From Pseudomonadota bacterium (lineage in GTDB: Bacteria; Pseudomonadota; Alphaproteobacteria; Sneathiellales; Sneathiellaceae), in the NCBI GenBank assembly GCA_024743055.1, contig JANSXH010000007.1:62001-126000 (forward strand): a stretch of 64,000 bases of DNA, given 5' to 3'. The notes beneath the pieces were generated by a model, which was given only the letters and a program-made list of their open reading frames with translations, did no database searches and was not told the origin of the DNA. This document shows, piece by piece, positions 1-9,500 of this stretch (positions within the stretch are counted from its first letter, which is position 1; every line of letters starts with the position of its first letter). A program made the translations under genes and the position numbers.

Positions 1-38
1 GGTCCGCAATCCTTGCAGTAGTATGAGTAAATTGCCAT
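1..38 (-). CDS. fmdB: FmdB-family zinc ribbon protein (partial, N-terminus only)
   Basis: Only the first 12 codons lie in the window, reading MAIYSYYCKDCG on the minus strand. The start is an opening ATG with AGGAGA upstream (complement of 45-50). FmdB-family proteins begin with a nearly identical segment (M-x-I-Y-x-Y-x-C-x-x-C-G) whose two cysteines open a CxxC zinc ribbon. In the family fmdB often follows the formamidase gene, as here (fmdA ends 62 nt upstream). The proposed regulatory role in amidase expression is family knowledge and nothing here tests it. The gene continues off the left edge. Confidence 0.75.
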   Translation of the reverse strand, partial: MAIYSYYCKDCG

Positions 39-50
39 TAGATATCTCCT

Positions 51-81
51 AAAAAGCGGGTGAGATGTATTCTCACCCGCT
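51..81 (-). terminator. Hairpin terminator/attenuator between fmdA and fmdB
   Basis: A perfect 11-bp stem (AGCGGGTGAGA at 55-65, complement at 71-81) with a 5-nt loop is followed, reading the minus strand, by a run of Ts (51-55). This is a canonical rho-independent terminator. It lies between the fmdA stop and the fmdB Shine-Dalgarno, and its T tract ends directly before that site, so it probably lowers fmdB expression relative to the upstream operon. Confidence 0.75.
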
Positions 82-99
82 GTTCGTTTAAAAAAAGAC

Positions 100-1332
100 T
101 TAGAGATCAGGTGCAAGCGGGACGTCGATTGAACCATCGAGGAATTTCTTAGGTCCCTCCGCGTTCGGCATGACATCCCATTCAAAAATATCTGTCGGCA
201 ACCAGAGGGTTGCACATGCATTTGGTATATCGACAACCCCGGATATGTGGCCTTGAACAGGTGCTGTTCCAAGAATGGCATAGGCTTGTGCCCCGGTATA
301 CCCGAACTTCTTCAAGTACTCGATCGCGTTTAGACAAGCCATGCGGTAAGCAATGTGAACATCAAGGTAATGCTGCTCACCGGCTTCATCAACGGAAATT
401 CCTTCGAAGATCAAATAGTCATCATATTTCGGTGCGATTGGCGATGGCCTGAAAATGGGATTCTTGATCCCATACTTCTGCACGCCCTCTTTGATAAGGG
501 AGACCTTGATATGAAGCCAGCCTGCCATTTCGATAGCACCGCAGAAAGTGATTTCGCCATCGCCCTGACTGAAATGAAGGTCGCCCATGGAAAGACCGGC
601 GCCGTCAACATAAACCGGAAAATAAATTTTTGACCCGCGGGAGAGATCCTTGATGTCACAGTTTCCACCGTGCTCTCTGGGCGGAACCGTTCTGGCCGCT
701 TCCGCCGCAGCTTGGGCCTTGGCTTCCCCAGTCATCTTACCCATATGCGCAGTTGGACCGCCATCTGGTAAGGTGGCAAGTTCCGGAACCCGGTCCGGGT
801 CTGTCGCCACGAGCGCACTCTCCCGGCTATTCCACATATCAAGCATGTTCTTGTCCGGAAGGCATCCAATTAATCCTGGATGGATCAGCCCGGCATATCT
901 TACTCCAGGAACATGCCGGGATTTTGTAAACATCCCTTCAAAGTCCCAGATGGACTTTTGGGCTTCCGGGAAATGATCGGTTAGAAATCCACCTCCGTTC
1001 TGCTTAGAGAAAAATCCGTTGAACCCCCAAAGACTCTCCTCTTTAGTCCCAATATCAAGGATATCAACGACCAGTAAGTCACCAGGCTCAGCCCCCTCAA
1101 CACCGATTGGTCCTGAAAGATAGTGAACCTGCGCGAGTTCTACATCGCGAACATCAGAGGCATCGTCATCATTCTTGATCTGACCGCCCGTCCAGTCATA
1201 TGTCTCGACTTTAAAATCATCTCCTGGCTTAACCCAAACGGCCATGGGAATATCAGGATGCCAACGGTTATGTATGTTCTCATTTGTGAGAGGGCTTTCG
1301 CTCAAGTCCACTTCAATTAGGGTATCAGTCAT
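100..1332 (-). CDS. fmdA: Formamidase / acetamidase (FmdA_AmdA family)
   Basis: 410 aa, the usual length of FmdA-type formamidases, which hydrolyse formamide and other short aliphatic amides to the acid and ammonia in the cytoplasm (EC 3.5.1.49 type). Recognisable family stretches include the N-terminal NRWHPDIP segment, a GPIGVEGAEPGDLLVVDI stretch typical of the beta-rich fold, HPGLIGCLP, GGNCDIKDL and SMGDLHFSQGDGEI. The ATG follows GAGGAGG. It is the sixth gene of a minus-strand run urtA-B-C-D-E-fmdA, 29 nt after urtE, so the transporter probably feeds amide substrate to this enzyme. The amidase family is secure. Formamide as opposed to another short amide is inferred from similarity and context. 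Confidence 0.92.
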   Translation of the reverse strand: MTDTLIEVDLSESPLTNENIHNRWHPDIPMAVWVKPGDDFKVETYDWTGGQIKNDDDASDVRDVELAQVHYLSGPIGVEGAEPGDLLVVDILDIGTKEESLWGFNGFFSKQNGGGFLTDHFPEAQKSIWDFEGMFTKSRHVPGVRYAGLIHPGLIGCLPDKNMLDMWNSRESALVATDPDRVPELATLPDGGPTAHMGKMTGEAKAQAAAEAARTVPPREHGGNCDIKDLSRGSKIYFPVYVDGAGLSMGDLHFSQGDGEITFCGAIEMAGWLHIKVSLIKEGVQKYGIKNPIFRPSPIAPKYDDYLIFEGISVDEAGEQHYLDVHIAYRMACLNAIEYLKKFGYTGAQAYAILGTAPVQGHISGVVDIPNACATLWLPTDIFEWDVMPNAEGPKKFLDGSIDVPLAPDL

Positions 1333-1361
1333 TTTACCTCCTCAGGCTTACCAGTGATTAA

Positions 1362-2054
1362 TTAGACGGACAGGAATTTCGAGACTTTTTCTTCGTCGAT
1401 GCCATCGCGTGGTGCTTCATGCACAAATTCTCCATTTTCAAGAACCAAAACCCGATCTGCGACATCAAGCGCGAAGCTAAGAACCTGCTCAGACACGATG
1501 ATGGAAAGGCCTCGTTCGTCGCGTATACGGCGTAAAGTTCGTGCCATTTCCCGAATGATAGATGGCTGGATCCCTTCTGTTGGTTCGTCCAGTAACAGGA
1601 CCTTGGGATTTGATGCTAAAGCCCGAGCTATGGCTAACTGCTGTTGTTGGCCGCCAGAGAGGTTCCCGCCCCGACGCGACTTCATTTCAACTAAAACCGG
1701 AAAAAGCTCGTAGATATCGTCATTGACCGTTTTGTTTCCTGTGACAATCAGGCCCGTTTCGACATTTTCTTGTACCGTCATGGTTGAGAAAATCTGGCGG
1801 CCTTGCGGTACATAGGCGATCCCTTTCTCCACGCGCTCGTAAGACTTCAGGTTCTCAATTGCCATGCCATCCACAGACACACTTCCGTTCTTTGTTGGGA
1901 TGATCCCCATGAGAGTTTTCATGAGAGTTGTTTTTCCCATGCCGTTGCGGCCCATAACCGCGACAATCTCTCCTGGAGAGACAGCAAAATTCAGTCCGTG
2001 TAGAACTTCGGATTCACCGTACGCCGATCGGAGACTATCTACTGCTAACATCAT
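1362..2054 (-). CDS. urtE: Urea/short-chain amide ABC transporter ATPase UrtE
   Basis: 230-aa ABC ATPase of the branched-chain/urea subfamily. Walker A is GRNGMGKTT near residue 35, the signature LSGGQQQQLAIARALA is near 133, and Walker B is VLLLDEPTEGIQP. The EPTEGIQPSI segment and short length are typical of UrtE rather than UrtD. It begins 8 nt after urtD, with AGGAGGG before the ATG. It energises import through UrtB/UrtC at the cytoplasmic membrane. In this operon the cargo may be formamide or acetamide as well as urea, because the operon ends in fmdA and contains no urease gene. Confidence 0.9.
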   Translation of the reverse strand: MMLAVDSLRSAYGESEVLHGLNFAVSPGEIVAVMGRNGMGKTTLMKTLMGIIPTKNGSVSVDGMAIENLKSYERVEKGIAYVPQGRQIFSTMTVQENVETGLIVTGNKTVNDDIYELFPVLVEMKSRRGGNLSGGQQQQLAIARALASNPKVLLLDEPTEGIQPSIIREMARTLRRIRDERGLSIIVSEQVLSFALDVADRVLVLENGEFVHEAPRDGIDEEKVSKFLSV

Positions 2055-2062
2055 TCCCTCCT

Positions 2063-2809
2063 TTAGTGCCCAAGATAGACTTCAATTACTTTTGGATCGG
2101 CCTGAACATGAGCCATGGACCCTTCTGAAAGAACCTTGCCTTGGTGCAAAACAGTGACCCGGGTTGCTATGTCCTCAACAAATTTCATGTCATGTTCGAT
2201 AACGATAACGGATCTGTCCTTGATGACCCTGTTCAGGAGCTCCGCAGTCTGTTTTCGCTCTGCGACTGACATGCCGGCAACTGGCTCGTCCAGCATCAGC
2301 AGTTCCGGGTCCTGAATGAGCAGCATGCCAATTTCCAGCCATTGTTTTTGACCGTGGCTCAGGAATGCCGCCTGTTCGTCTAACAAGTCTTCCAGAAATA
2401 CTGTTTCCGCAATCTCATCTATGCGGGAGATCACCTCATCATCGCGACGGAACATCAGCGCACCAAATACGCCATGCCCTTTTGGATATGAAATCTCGAG
2501 ATTTTCAAAAACCGTCAGATCTTCATAAACGGTTGGTGTTTGGAACTTGCGTCCTACACCCGCATGGACAATTTGATCCTCGCGCATTTTCAACAATTCC
2601 TGATTTTTGAATTCAACCTTGCCGCCGGTTGCTTTTGTACGGCCGCAAATCAGATCAAGAACAGTTGTTTTACCTGCGCCGTTGGGGCCAATGATCACCC
2701 GGCACTCATTGGGCTCCACATAGAAACTCAGACTATCCACCGCCTTAAAGCCGTCAAAAGATACTGTCAGATTTTCAACAGTGAGCAGGAAATCAGGTCG
2801 TGCATCCAT
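2063..2809 (-). CDS. urtD: Urea/short-chain amide ABC transporter ATPase UrtD
   Basis: 248-aa ABC ATPase. Walker A is GPNGAGKTT near residue 42, the signature LSHGQKQWLEIGMLL has the unusual H-G-Q-K-Q-W form seen in UrtD proteins, and Walker B is LLMLDEPVAGM. It pairs with UrtE as the second ATPase subunit. AGGAGG precedes the ATG and the gene follows urtC by 12 nt in the same operon. Confidence 0.9.
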   Translation of the reverse strand: MDARPDFLLTVENLTVSFDGFKAVDSLSFYVEPNECRVIIGPNGAGKTTVLDLICGRTKATGGKVEFKNQELLKMREDQIVHAGVGRKFQTPTVYEDLTVFENLEISYPKGHGVFGALMFRRDDEVISRIDEIAETVFLEDLLDEQAAFLSHGQKQWLEIGMLLIQDPELLMLDEPVAGMSVAERKQTAELLNRVIKDRSVIVIEHDMKFVEDIATRVTVLHQGKVLSEGSMAHVQADPKVIEVYLGH

Positions 2810-2821
2810 TTTTCTAACCTC

Positions 2822-3976
2822 CTATTCAGCCGCTTCGGCAGCGGTTTTTGCTGGATCAAACTTTCCCGGATCCTTCGATTCAGGAAATTTTCGTTTGAAA
2901 ATTGCGGTGATCCTCGGCTCAATATAGTCGCTGTATAAACCGGCAAGACCGTTGGGGAATATCAAAACAACAGCTATGAAAAGCCCACCAAGGCCTAGCA
3001 ACCAAAGCTCCGGAAAAAGTTCAGAGAAAGTAGTTTTCGCGAGATTGACCAGCAACGCGCCGTAGACAGCGCCAATGATTGACAATCGACCACCCACTGC
3101 ACACAAGATCACCATTTCAATAGAAGGGACAATGCCGACGAAACTTGGCGACATAAACCCGACCTGAAGGGTAAACATGGCCCCTCCAATCGCCGCGAAC
3201 GCCGCTCCCGCACAGAAAACGAAAATCTTGAAATTTGCGACGTCGTAGCCTGAAAACCGGACCCTGTCTTCCTGGTTTCGCATAGCGATGAGAATGCGGC
3301 CTAGTTTTGATCGGCGAATGAGCTGTGCAAGGAAAAGGCAAGCGAAGAGCAATCCCCCATTAACAAAATACAGGAGGACTTTGGCATCATCGGTTCTGAT
3401 ATCCCAACCTTTGAGAGTGCGAAGATCGGTAATGCCATTTACACCACCCGTGTAACCCTGCTGGCCGATAATCAGAATAGTCAGAATTGCAGCAATGGCT
3501 TGGGTAATAATCGCAAAATACACCCCGCCAACACGCCGACGGAACATGGCAACACCAATGATAAAGGCGAATATGACAGGCACCAGAATGACGGCAATCA
3601 AACTGAAGGTCAGGCTATGGAAAGGCTGCCACCAAATAGGGATCTCTGTAATCTGGTTCCAGTCCATAAAGTCTGGAATACCTGGGGTCGACTGAATTTT
3701 CGTCGCTTCCGGGCTGGAAGCCTCTAGCTTTAAGAACATGGCCATGCAATATCCGCCAAGACCAAAAAAGACCCCTTGGCCCAGACTAAGGATACCGCCA
3801 GCACCCCAGCACAGAACCAGTCCTATAGCGACGAAAGCATAGGTCAGATATTTTCCAAAGAGATTGAGACGGAAAGTGTCCAAACCGATTGGCAAAACAA
3901 CGAAAATCAAGAGCGCGAGAAGGCCGAAGCCAATCAGATCTGTGGTTGAAAAGAAACGATTTTTGGAGAGCAGCAT
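2822..3976 (-). CDS. urtC: Urea/short-chain amide ABC transporter permease UrtC
   Basis: LivM-type membrane permease of about 384 aa with 9-10 hydrophobic segments and the family motif around GGVNGITDL. An in-frame upstream ATG at 4009 lies inside urtB. The start at 3976 (MLLSKNRFF) is preferred because GAGGA lies just upstream and urtB ends at 3987. The C-terminus is a charged, Lys/Ala-rich tail. With UrtB it forms the membrane channel of the importer. Confidence 0.9.
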   Translation of the reverse strand: MLLSKNRFFSTTDLIGFGLLALLIFVVLPIGLDTFRLNLFGKYLTYAFVAIGLVLCWGAGGILSLGQGVFFGLGGYCMAMFLKLEASSPEATKIQSTPGIPDFMDWNQITEIPIWWQPFHSLTFSLIAVILVPVIFAFIIGVAMFRRRVGGVYFAIITQAIAAILTILIIGQQGYTGGVNGITDLRTLKGWDIRTDDAKVLLYFVNGGLLFACLFLAQLIRRSKLGRILIAMRNQEDRVRFSGYDVANFKIFVFCAGAAFAAIGGAMFTLQVGFMSPSFVGIVPSIEMVILCAVGGRLSIIGAVYGALLVNLAKTTFSELFPELWLLGLGGLFIAVVLIFPNGLAGLYSDYIEPRITAIFKRKFPESKDPGKFDPAKTAAEAAE

Positions 3977-3986
3977 TGGACAATCC

Positions 3987-4913
3987 TCACTTACGAAGCT
4001 TGAGAGCAAAGAGGCCCTGTGGGCGCAACATCAGGATTCCGACAACTGTTAGCAATGTCAGAACCTTCGCCATTGATCCAGAGAGGAAAAACTCCATTAC
4101 AGATTGCGCTTGAGATATGGAGAAAGCTGAAGCAATGGTCCCAAGAAGGCTTGCTGCCCCGCCAAAGACCACGACCAGGAAGGTGTCCACAATGTAAAGC
4201 TGTCCAGCAGTCGGCCCGGTGGATCCGATCATTGTAAAGGCAGATCCCGCGACACCTGCGACACCACAACCGATGCCAAAGGTCAATCGGTCTGTGCGCG
4301 CTGTATTGATCCCCACAGCGCCTGCCATCACCCGGTTTTGGGTAACAGCCCGCACCTGTTTGCCCCAGGAAGATCGAAACATCATTATGTAAACCGCGAG
4401 CGATATGCCCACAGCAAGAACCATTACAAATATTCCGTTTATGGGCACTTCGATCATGTCAGTTAGGGGTAAAGAGCCCATCATCCAGTCAGGAATGCTA
4501 ACCCCGACTTCTCGAGCCCCGAATACAGACCTGTATATTTGCTGTAAAATCAGGCTTAGGCCCCAGGTCGCTAGAAGAGTATCAAGCGGGCGCTTGTATA
4601 AATGCCGAATTAAAGCCCACTCCACCAACATGCCAAGACCGCCTGCGACAAAGAAGGCCAATATCATGGCAAGGAAGAAATACATGCTAAAGAGCGCAGG
4701 GAGATAATCGGCGAACAAATTTGACGTTAAATAGGTAACGTAGGCGCCTAAAATCATAAACTCGCCATGGGCCATATTAATGACACCCATTTGGCCAAAA
4801 ATGATAGCCAACCCCAGCGCCATTAGAACAAAAACCGAGAAAAGAATTAAGCCGGCGAACCCCTGCATGGCAAAAATAGCCCCGAGTTCCCCCATTGTGT
4901 AATCGGCAAACAT
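3987..4913 (-). CDS. urtB: Urea/short-chain amide ABC transporter permease UrtB
   Basis: 308-aa LivH-type permease with about eight membrane segments and the conserved FGQMGVINMAHGEFMILGAY block of urea/branched-chain permeases. It has the usual UrtB core without the long N-terminal extension seen in some homologues. It follows urtA after a 94-nt gap in which no convincing terminator is visible, and is only 10 nt from urtC. Confidence 0.9.
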   Translation of the reverse strand: MFADYTMGELGAIFAMQGFAGLILFSVFVLMALGLAIIFGQMGVINMAHGEFMILGAYVTYLTSNLFADYLPALFSMYFFLAMILAFFVAGGLGMLVEWALIRHLYKRPLDTLLATWGLSLILQQIYRSVFGAREVGVSIPDWMMGSLPLTDMIEVPINGIFVMVLAVGISLAVYIMMFRSSWGKQVRAVTQNRVMAGAVGINTARTDRLTFGIGCGVAGVAGSAFTMIGSTGPTAGQLYIVDTFLVVVFGGAASLLGTIASAFSISQAQSVMEFFLSGSMAKVLTLLTVVGILMLRPQGLFALKLRK

Positions 4914-5007
4914 CGCCTCTCTCCTAACTGCAATAAATCAATCTGCTAATTCAAAAATGCTTAGGGCGGCCCGCATCACAAGACACGAACCACCCCCTAC
5001 GCAAAGC

Positions 5008-6276
5008 CTATTGATATCCTTCAGGGAATGGATCCGGCTCTACCAGATCTGCAGTCTCGAAGACGACTTCATACTGGCCATCTTCTTTGGCGTGTCCGAC
5101 ACGGGTCTTTGACCATAGATGATGGTTTTCATGGACTTTGACATAGCCCTCTGGTGCCGTGGTCAGTTCAATTCCAGGGCTGGCCTCCCGAATTTTATCG
5201 ATATCGAAAGATCCTGCTTTTTCAACTGCGGCTTTCCAAAGCCATGGCCCCAGATAGGCTGCCTGTGTCACATCGCCAATAACGATGTCCTCACCCCACA
5301 TCTTCTTGAATTCCTCAACAAAGGCCACATTGTTCGGATTGTCGAGGCTTTGGAAATATTTCATACAGGCATATGCGCCGACGATGTTTTCCCCGCCAAT
5401 TCCGCGGATTTCGTCCTCAGTAACCGAGATAGTAAGAAGCAAAGGCTTCTCTTTGGTCATGTCGATCCCAGCCGCTTTAAGCTGTTTGTAGAAAGCAACA
5501 TTGGACCCACCTACAACAATAGCGTAGATCACATCAGGTTTTTTAAGCCTAATTTTGTTGATCACAGAGTTAAACTGAGTGTGGCCTAGTGGGTAATATT
5601 CTTCACCCACTACTTTTAGACCCAGTTTCTCGATATGCTTACGAGCAATTTTGTTCGACGTGCGCGGCCAGATGTAATCTGATCCGAGTAAGAAGAAAGA
5701 TTTTGCACCTTTTGTCTGGGTTACCCAATCGATACCGGCAATGATTTGCTGGGTAGCCTCCTGCCCGGTATAGATCACATTGGGAGACTGCTCCAATCCC
5801 TCATAAAAGGTAGGGTAGTACAAAAATCCGTTATATTGTTCAAATACAGGCAAAACAGCTTTGCGGCTCGCCGACGTCCAGCAACCCATGACAGAAGCGA
5901 CTTTATCATTCACCAGCAGTTTCTTCGCTTTTTCGGCAAAGGTTGGCCAATCTGAGGCGCCATCTTCTTGAATATATTTGATTTTGCGGCCCAGGATACC
6001 GCCTTGGGCATTTATTTGATCGATCGCTAATTTTTCGGCCTGAACGGAACCAGTTTCAGAGATCGCCATTGTACCAGTAATGGAATGAAGGATGCCGATT
6101 GTGACTTCATCATCGGTTACTGCTAGTCCGGTCGTATTGACTGCCGCAGTCGGATAGTCACTTGCGGAAAGGAATTTCGGTGCGAACAATGAGGCGGCGA
6201 CAGCTGTCCCGCCCATCAATACGGCTCGGCGCGACGCTTCCATCGGCTTTTTTGGGTTTTCTGGTGTATCGGACAT
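5008..6276 (-). CDS. urtA: Urea/short-chain amide ABC transporter substrate-binding protein UrtA
   Basis: About 422 aa from the chosen ATG at 6276, which has AAAGGAG at good spacing. A longer reading frame to 6372 adds residues unlike the family. Residues 15-35 form a twin-arginine type leader (ASRRAVLMGG followed by an Ala-rich segment), as in many UrtA proteins, so export through Tat is likely. The mature part matches type I periplasmic binding proteins of the UrtA/FmdD/AmiC group (for example GILHSITGTMAISETGS and YVKVHENHHLWSKTRVG). It is the first gene of the operon and would define specificity. FmdD-type proteins in methylotrophs bind short-chain amides and urea (family knowledge). Confidence 0.9.
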   Translation of the reverse strand: MSDTPENPKKPMEASRRAVLMGGTAVAASLFAPKFLSASDYPTAAVNTTGLAVTDDEVTIGILHSITGTMAISETGSVQAEKLAIDQINAQGGILGRKIKYIQEDGASDWPTFAEKAKKLLVNDKVASVMGCWTSASRKAVLPVFEQYNGFLYYPTFYEGLEQSPNVIYTGQEATQQIIAGIDWVTQTKGAKSFFLLGSDYIWPRTSNKIARKHIEKLGLKVVGEEYYPLGHTQFNSVINKIRLKKPDVIYAIVVGGSNVAFYKQLKAAGIDMTKEKPLLLTISVTEDEIRGIGGENIVGAYACMKYFQSLDNPNNVAFVEEFKKMWGEDIVIGDVTQAAYLGPWLWKAAVEKAGSFDIDKIREASPGIELTTAPEGYVKVHENHHLWSKTRVGHAKEDGQYEVVFETADLVEPDPFPEGYQ

Positions 6277-6518
6277 TATAATCTCCTTTGAGCGTAGCTG
6301 TTCAATCCATGTTGACAGCGGCCATCGCTGTCGAATTCGAAAAGCTTGGAGAAAAATGTTGCAATGCAACATACGTCGTTTAACGTATGTGCATGCGCCT
6401 TTTAACGGTGCATATAAAGTTTAACAAGAAAACGGGCGTCAAAAGACGGGAGGATACGCCTTGTTGTGCATTTTTAATGTGAACGGAAGGGTATGTCCTG
6501 CTCCAAAAGAGTCAAAAA
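6277..6518. promoter_or_regulatory. Divergent promoter region urtA / sensor kinase with perfect inverted repeat
   Basis: This 242-nt gap separates urtA (minus) from the hybrid kinase (plus). It contains ACATACGT-N6-ACGTATGT (6369-6390), a perfect 8-bp inverted repeat, directly next to the smaller dyad GTTGCA-A-TGCAAC (6358-6370). A related TTTAACG..GCAT string occurs twice, near 6380 and 6400. Another hairpin, GACAGCG-N5-CGCTGTC (6314-6332), lies in the presumed urtA leader. The 6369 repeat resembles sites of NarL/LuxR-type regulators (TAC half-sites) and may be the target of the response regulator encoded nearby; that link is inference. Confidence 0.5.
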
Positions 6519-9500
6519 ATGAAACCGGTATTTGGCGTAATGCGGGAGCGACGGCGATACAATCAGTGGGTCGCCAATGAGACCCTAGAAGATTTCGCCT
6601 TACGATATACTGCCCGACGCGCAAGACGCTGGTCTTATTTAAGGGTTACAAATACCGCGCTTGGGTCCATTTCCTTTCTCGCTTTGGAAGCGATTGGAGG
6701 CGCTATTACCCTCCGATATGGCTTTGACACCGCCATCACTGCCATCATGCTTGTCGGGTTTATCCTATTTCTCACCGGAATCCCCATTAGCTACTATGCT
6801 GCCAAATATGGGGTTGATATCGATCTTTTGACCCGTGGTGCCGGTTTTGGGTATATCGGATCGACCATCACATCCCTCATCTACGCGTCCTTTACATTTC
6901 TTTTCTTCGCGCTGGAAGCTGCGATCTTGAGCTTTGCTTTGGAACTATGCTTCGGCATCCCTTTATGGCTTGGCTATATTCTTAATGCATTAGTTGTCAT
7001 CCCGCTCGTAACTCACGGGTTTACAAAGATTTCAAAGTTTCAAGCCTGGACCCAGCCATTTTGGATAATTCTGCAAGTCGTCCCATTTTTGTTTTTAGCC
7101 TACGCAGGTTACACAACGGAATCCTGGACTACGTTTCCCGGAATTGGACCTGCTGAAGCGGGAGGTATGACGCTGGTAATGCTTGGGGCAGCCTCTGGCG
7201 TTGTTTTTTCTTTGATTGCTCAAATTGGGGAGCAAGTGGATTTTCTGAGGTTTCTACCTGAGCCAAAAACCAAAATTGAAAAAAGAAAGTGGTGGGCTTC
7301 GGTTCTGGCTGCCGGTCCAGGCTGGACTATCCTTGGTGTCGGCAAAATGCTCGCCGGATCCTTCCTACTCACTTTTGCCATATCGCTAGGTGTAGGGCCA
7401 GATGTGGCAAGCGATCCAAACCAAATGTACTTCGCAGCCTTCAACCAAGCGATTGAAAATCCGCTGCTAGTTCTTGGTCTTACGGGTACTTTTGTGATTC
7501 TGAGTCAATTAAAAATTAATGTGACAAACGCCTATGCCGGCTCTATTGCTTGGTCAAACTTCTTTTCCCGGCTAACTCATAGCCATCCAGGCCGGGTGGT
7601 TTGGATGGTTTTTAATGTTGCCATTGCTCTAATGCTTATGAATCTTGGAGTGTTTGGCGCCCTTGAAGCCACTCTCGCCTTTTATTCACATGTTGCCCTC
7701 GCCTGGATAGGTGCAATCGTTTCAGACCTCGTCATCAATAAATCCATCGGTTTGAGTCCTCCTCATATCGAGTTTCGTCGCGCTTACCTCTATGACATTA
7801 ATCCAGTTGGCCTGGGCTCCATGGGTGGTGCATGTGTTGCCTCTTTCCTTGCTTATTCCGGTCTGTTTGGTGAGACTGCGATGTCTTTGTCGTCATTCAT
7901 CGCTCTTTTTACGGCTGTGGTATTGGCCCCGATTATCGCCTATGCAACCAAGGGCCAATATTATATTGCCAGGACGCCTCTAGATCTTCCAAAGGATTTG
8001 CATTCATGCTGCATTTGCGAGTACCGGTTCGACGCGGAAGACATGGCAGATTGTCCTTACTATGAAGGCCGAATATGCTCGCTGTGTTGTTCTTTGGATT
8101 CAGTTTGTCGAGACGCTTGCCGACCAACCGCCAGCTTAGATACCCAGACAAACACTTTTCTCAATTGGCTCTTTCCCCAAAAAATAGTTCTTCTGTTGCA
8201 ATCCCGTATGGCGCATTTTTTAATTCTGGCGTCGATAATTTCTGGGCTAATTGGTGTTCTGCTATGGATAATACGGAGCCAAGCTGGAACGGATTCTCTG
8301 GATATAACATTGGCTCTGATTTTTTGCGGGCTTATCTTTATCGTTGGTGTATCTGTCTGGCTTTACATTTTAGCTCATGAAAGCCAAGCAGCGGCGTGGC
8401 GAGAATCAAACTTACAATCTCAACGGCTCATGAGGGAAATCCGGGCCCATCATCGCACGGACGCTGAGCTCCAAGACGCACGAGACAAGGCTGAAGCTGC
8501 CAATCAGGCAAAAAGCCGTTATATGATGGGGTTAAGCCATGAACTTCGCACACCGCTAAACGCTATCTTTGGATATGCCCAAATCCTGTACAAGGACCCA
8601 AACACGCCGCCAAATCGACGGGAGGCCGTTTCCGTTATACGCAGATCTGCGGAACATTTATCGGGCTTGATAGAAGGCCTTTTAGATATATCAAAAGTAG
8701 AAGCAGGTCGGATAGAGATTTATAAAGATCGCATAGACTTTGCCCTCTTTATGTCGCAACTCGCCAGTATTTTTGAGATGCAGGCTGCAGAAAAAGGTAT
8801 CGGCTTTAGCTATAAAGTGATGTCCAAATTGCCGGCCTGGATCGCAACGGATGAAAAGAGACTGAGGCAGGTTCTTATGAATTTGCTGTCTAACGCCATT
8901 CGCTATACAGAATCCGGCGAGGTCAAATTGATCCTGTCTTACCGGAATGAAGTGGCCCATTTCGAAGTCATTGATACGGGTATCGGCATTCCCACAGATA
9001 AAATCGACAATATTTGGAAACCCTTTGAACGGGCTGGCGTAAAAACAGTTCGGGGTACAGGTCTCGGTCTGACAATCACCAAACTTCTCGTCGAAATGAT
9101 GGGAGGAGAAATACGGGTGCAAAGTACTCCTGGAAAAGGGAGTGCTTTCAATCTTCGAATGATGCTGCCAACGGTCCACAGAAATAGCGTTCCTAATGAG
9201 TCCCTGAACTCGCGAATAACAGGCTATTCTGGAAACCGTCGAAGTATCTTTGTTCTGGACGACGAAACAGATCATTTGAAACTGATAGAAACCCTGCTCG
9301 AACCTCTCGGTTTTAAACTTTATCTTGCATCGGGTTTGGACATCGCTGAGGACATGTTAAAGATGTCGACACCGGACCTGTTCTTGCTTGATGTGGATCT
9401 TCCCGACGTTTCAGGTTGGGACTTCGCCGCTAAGCTTCGCCAGGGCGCTTATCCTGCAAGCCCCATTGTCATGGTATCTGCTCACGCTCTGGAGGGCGAA

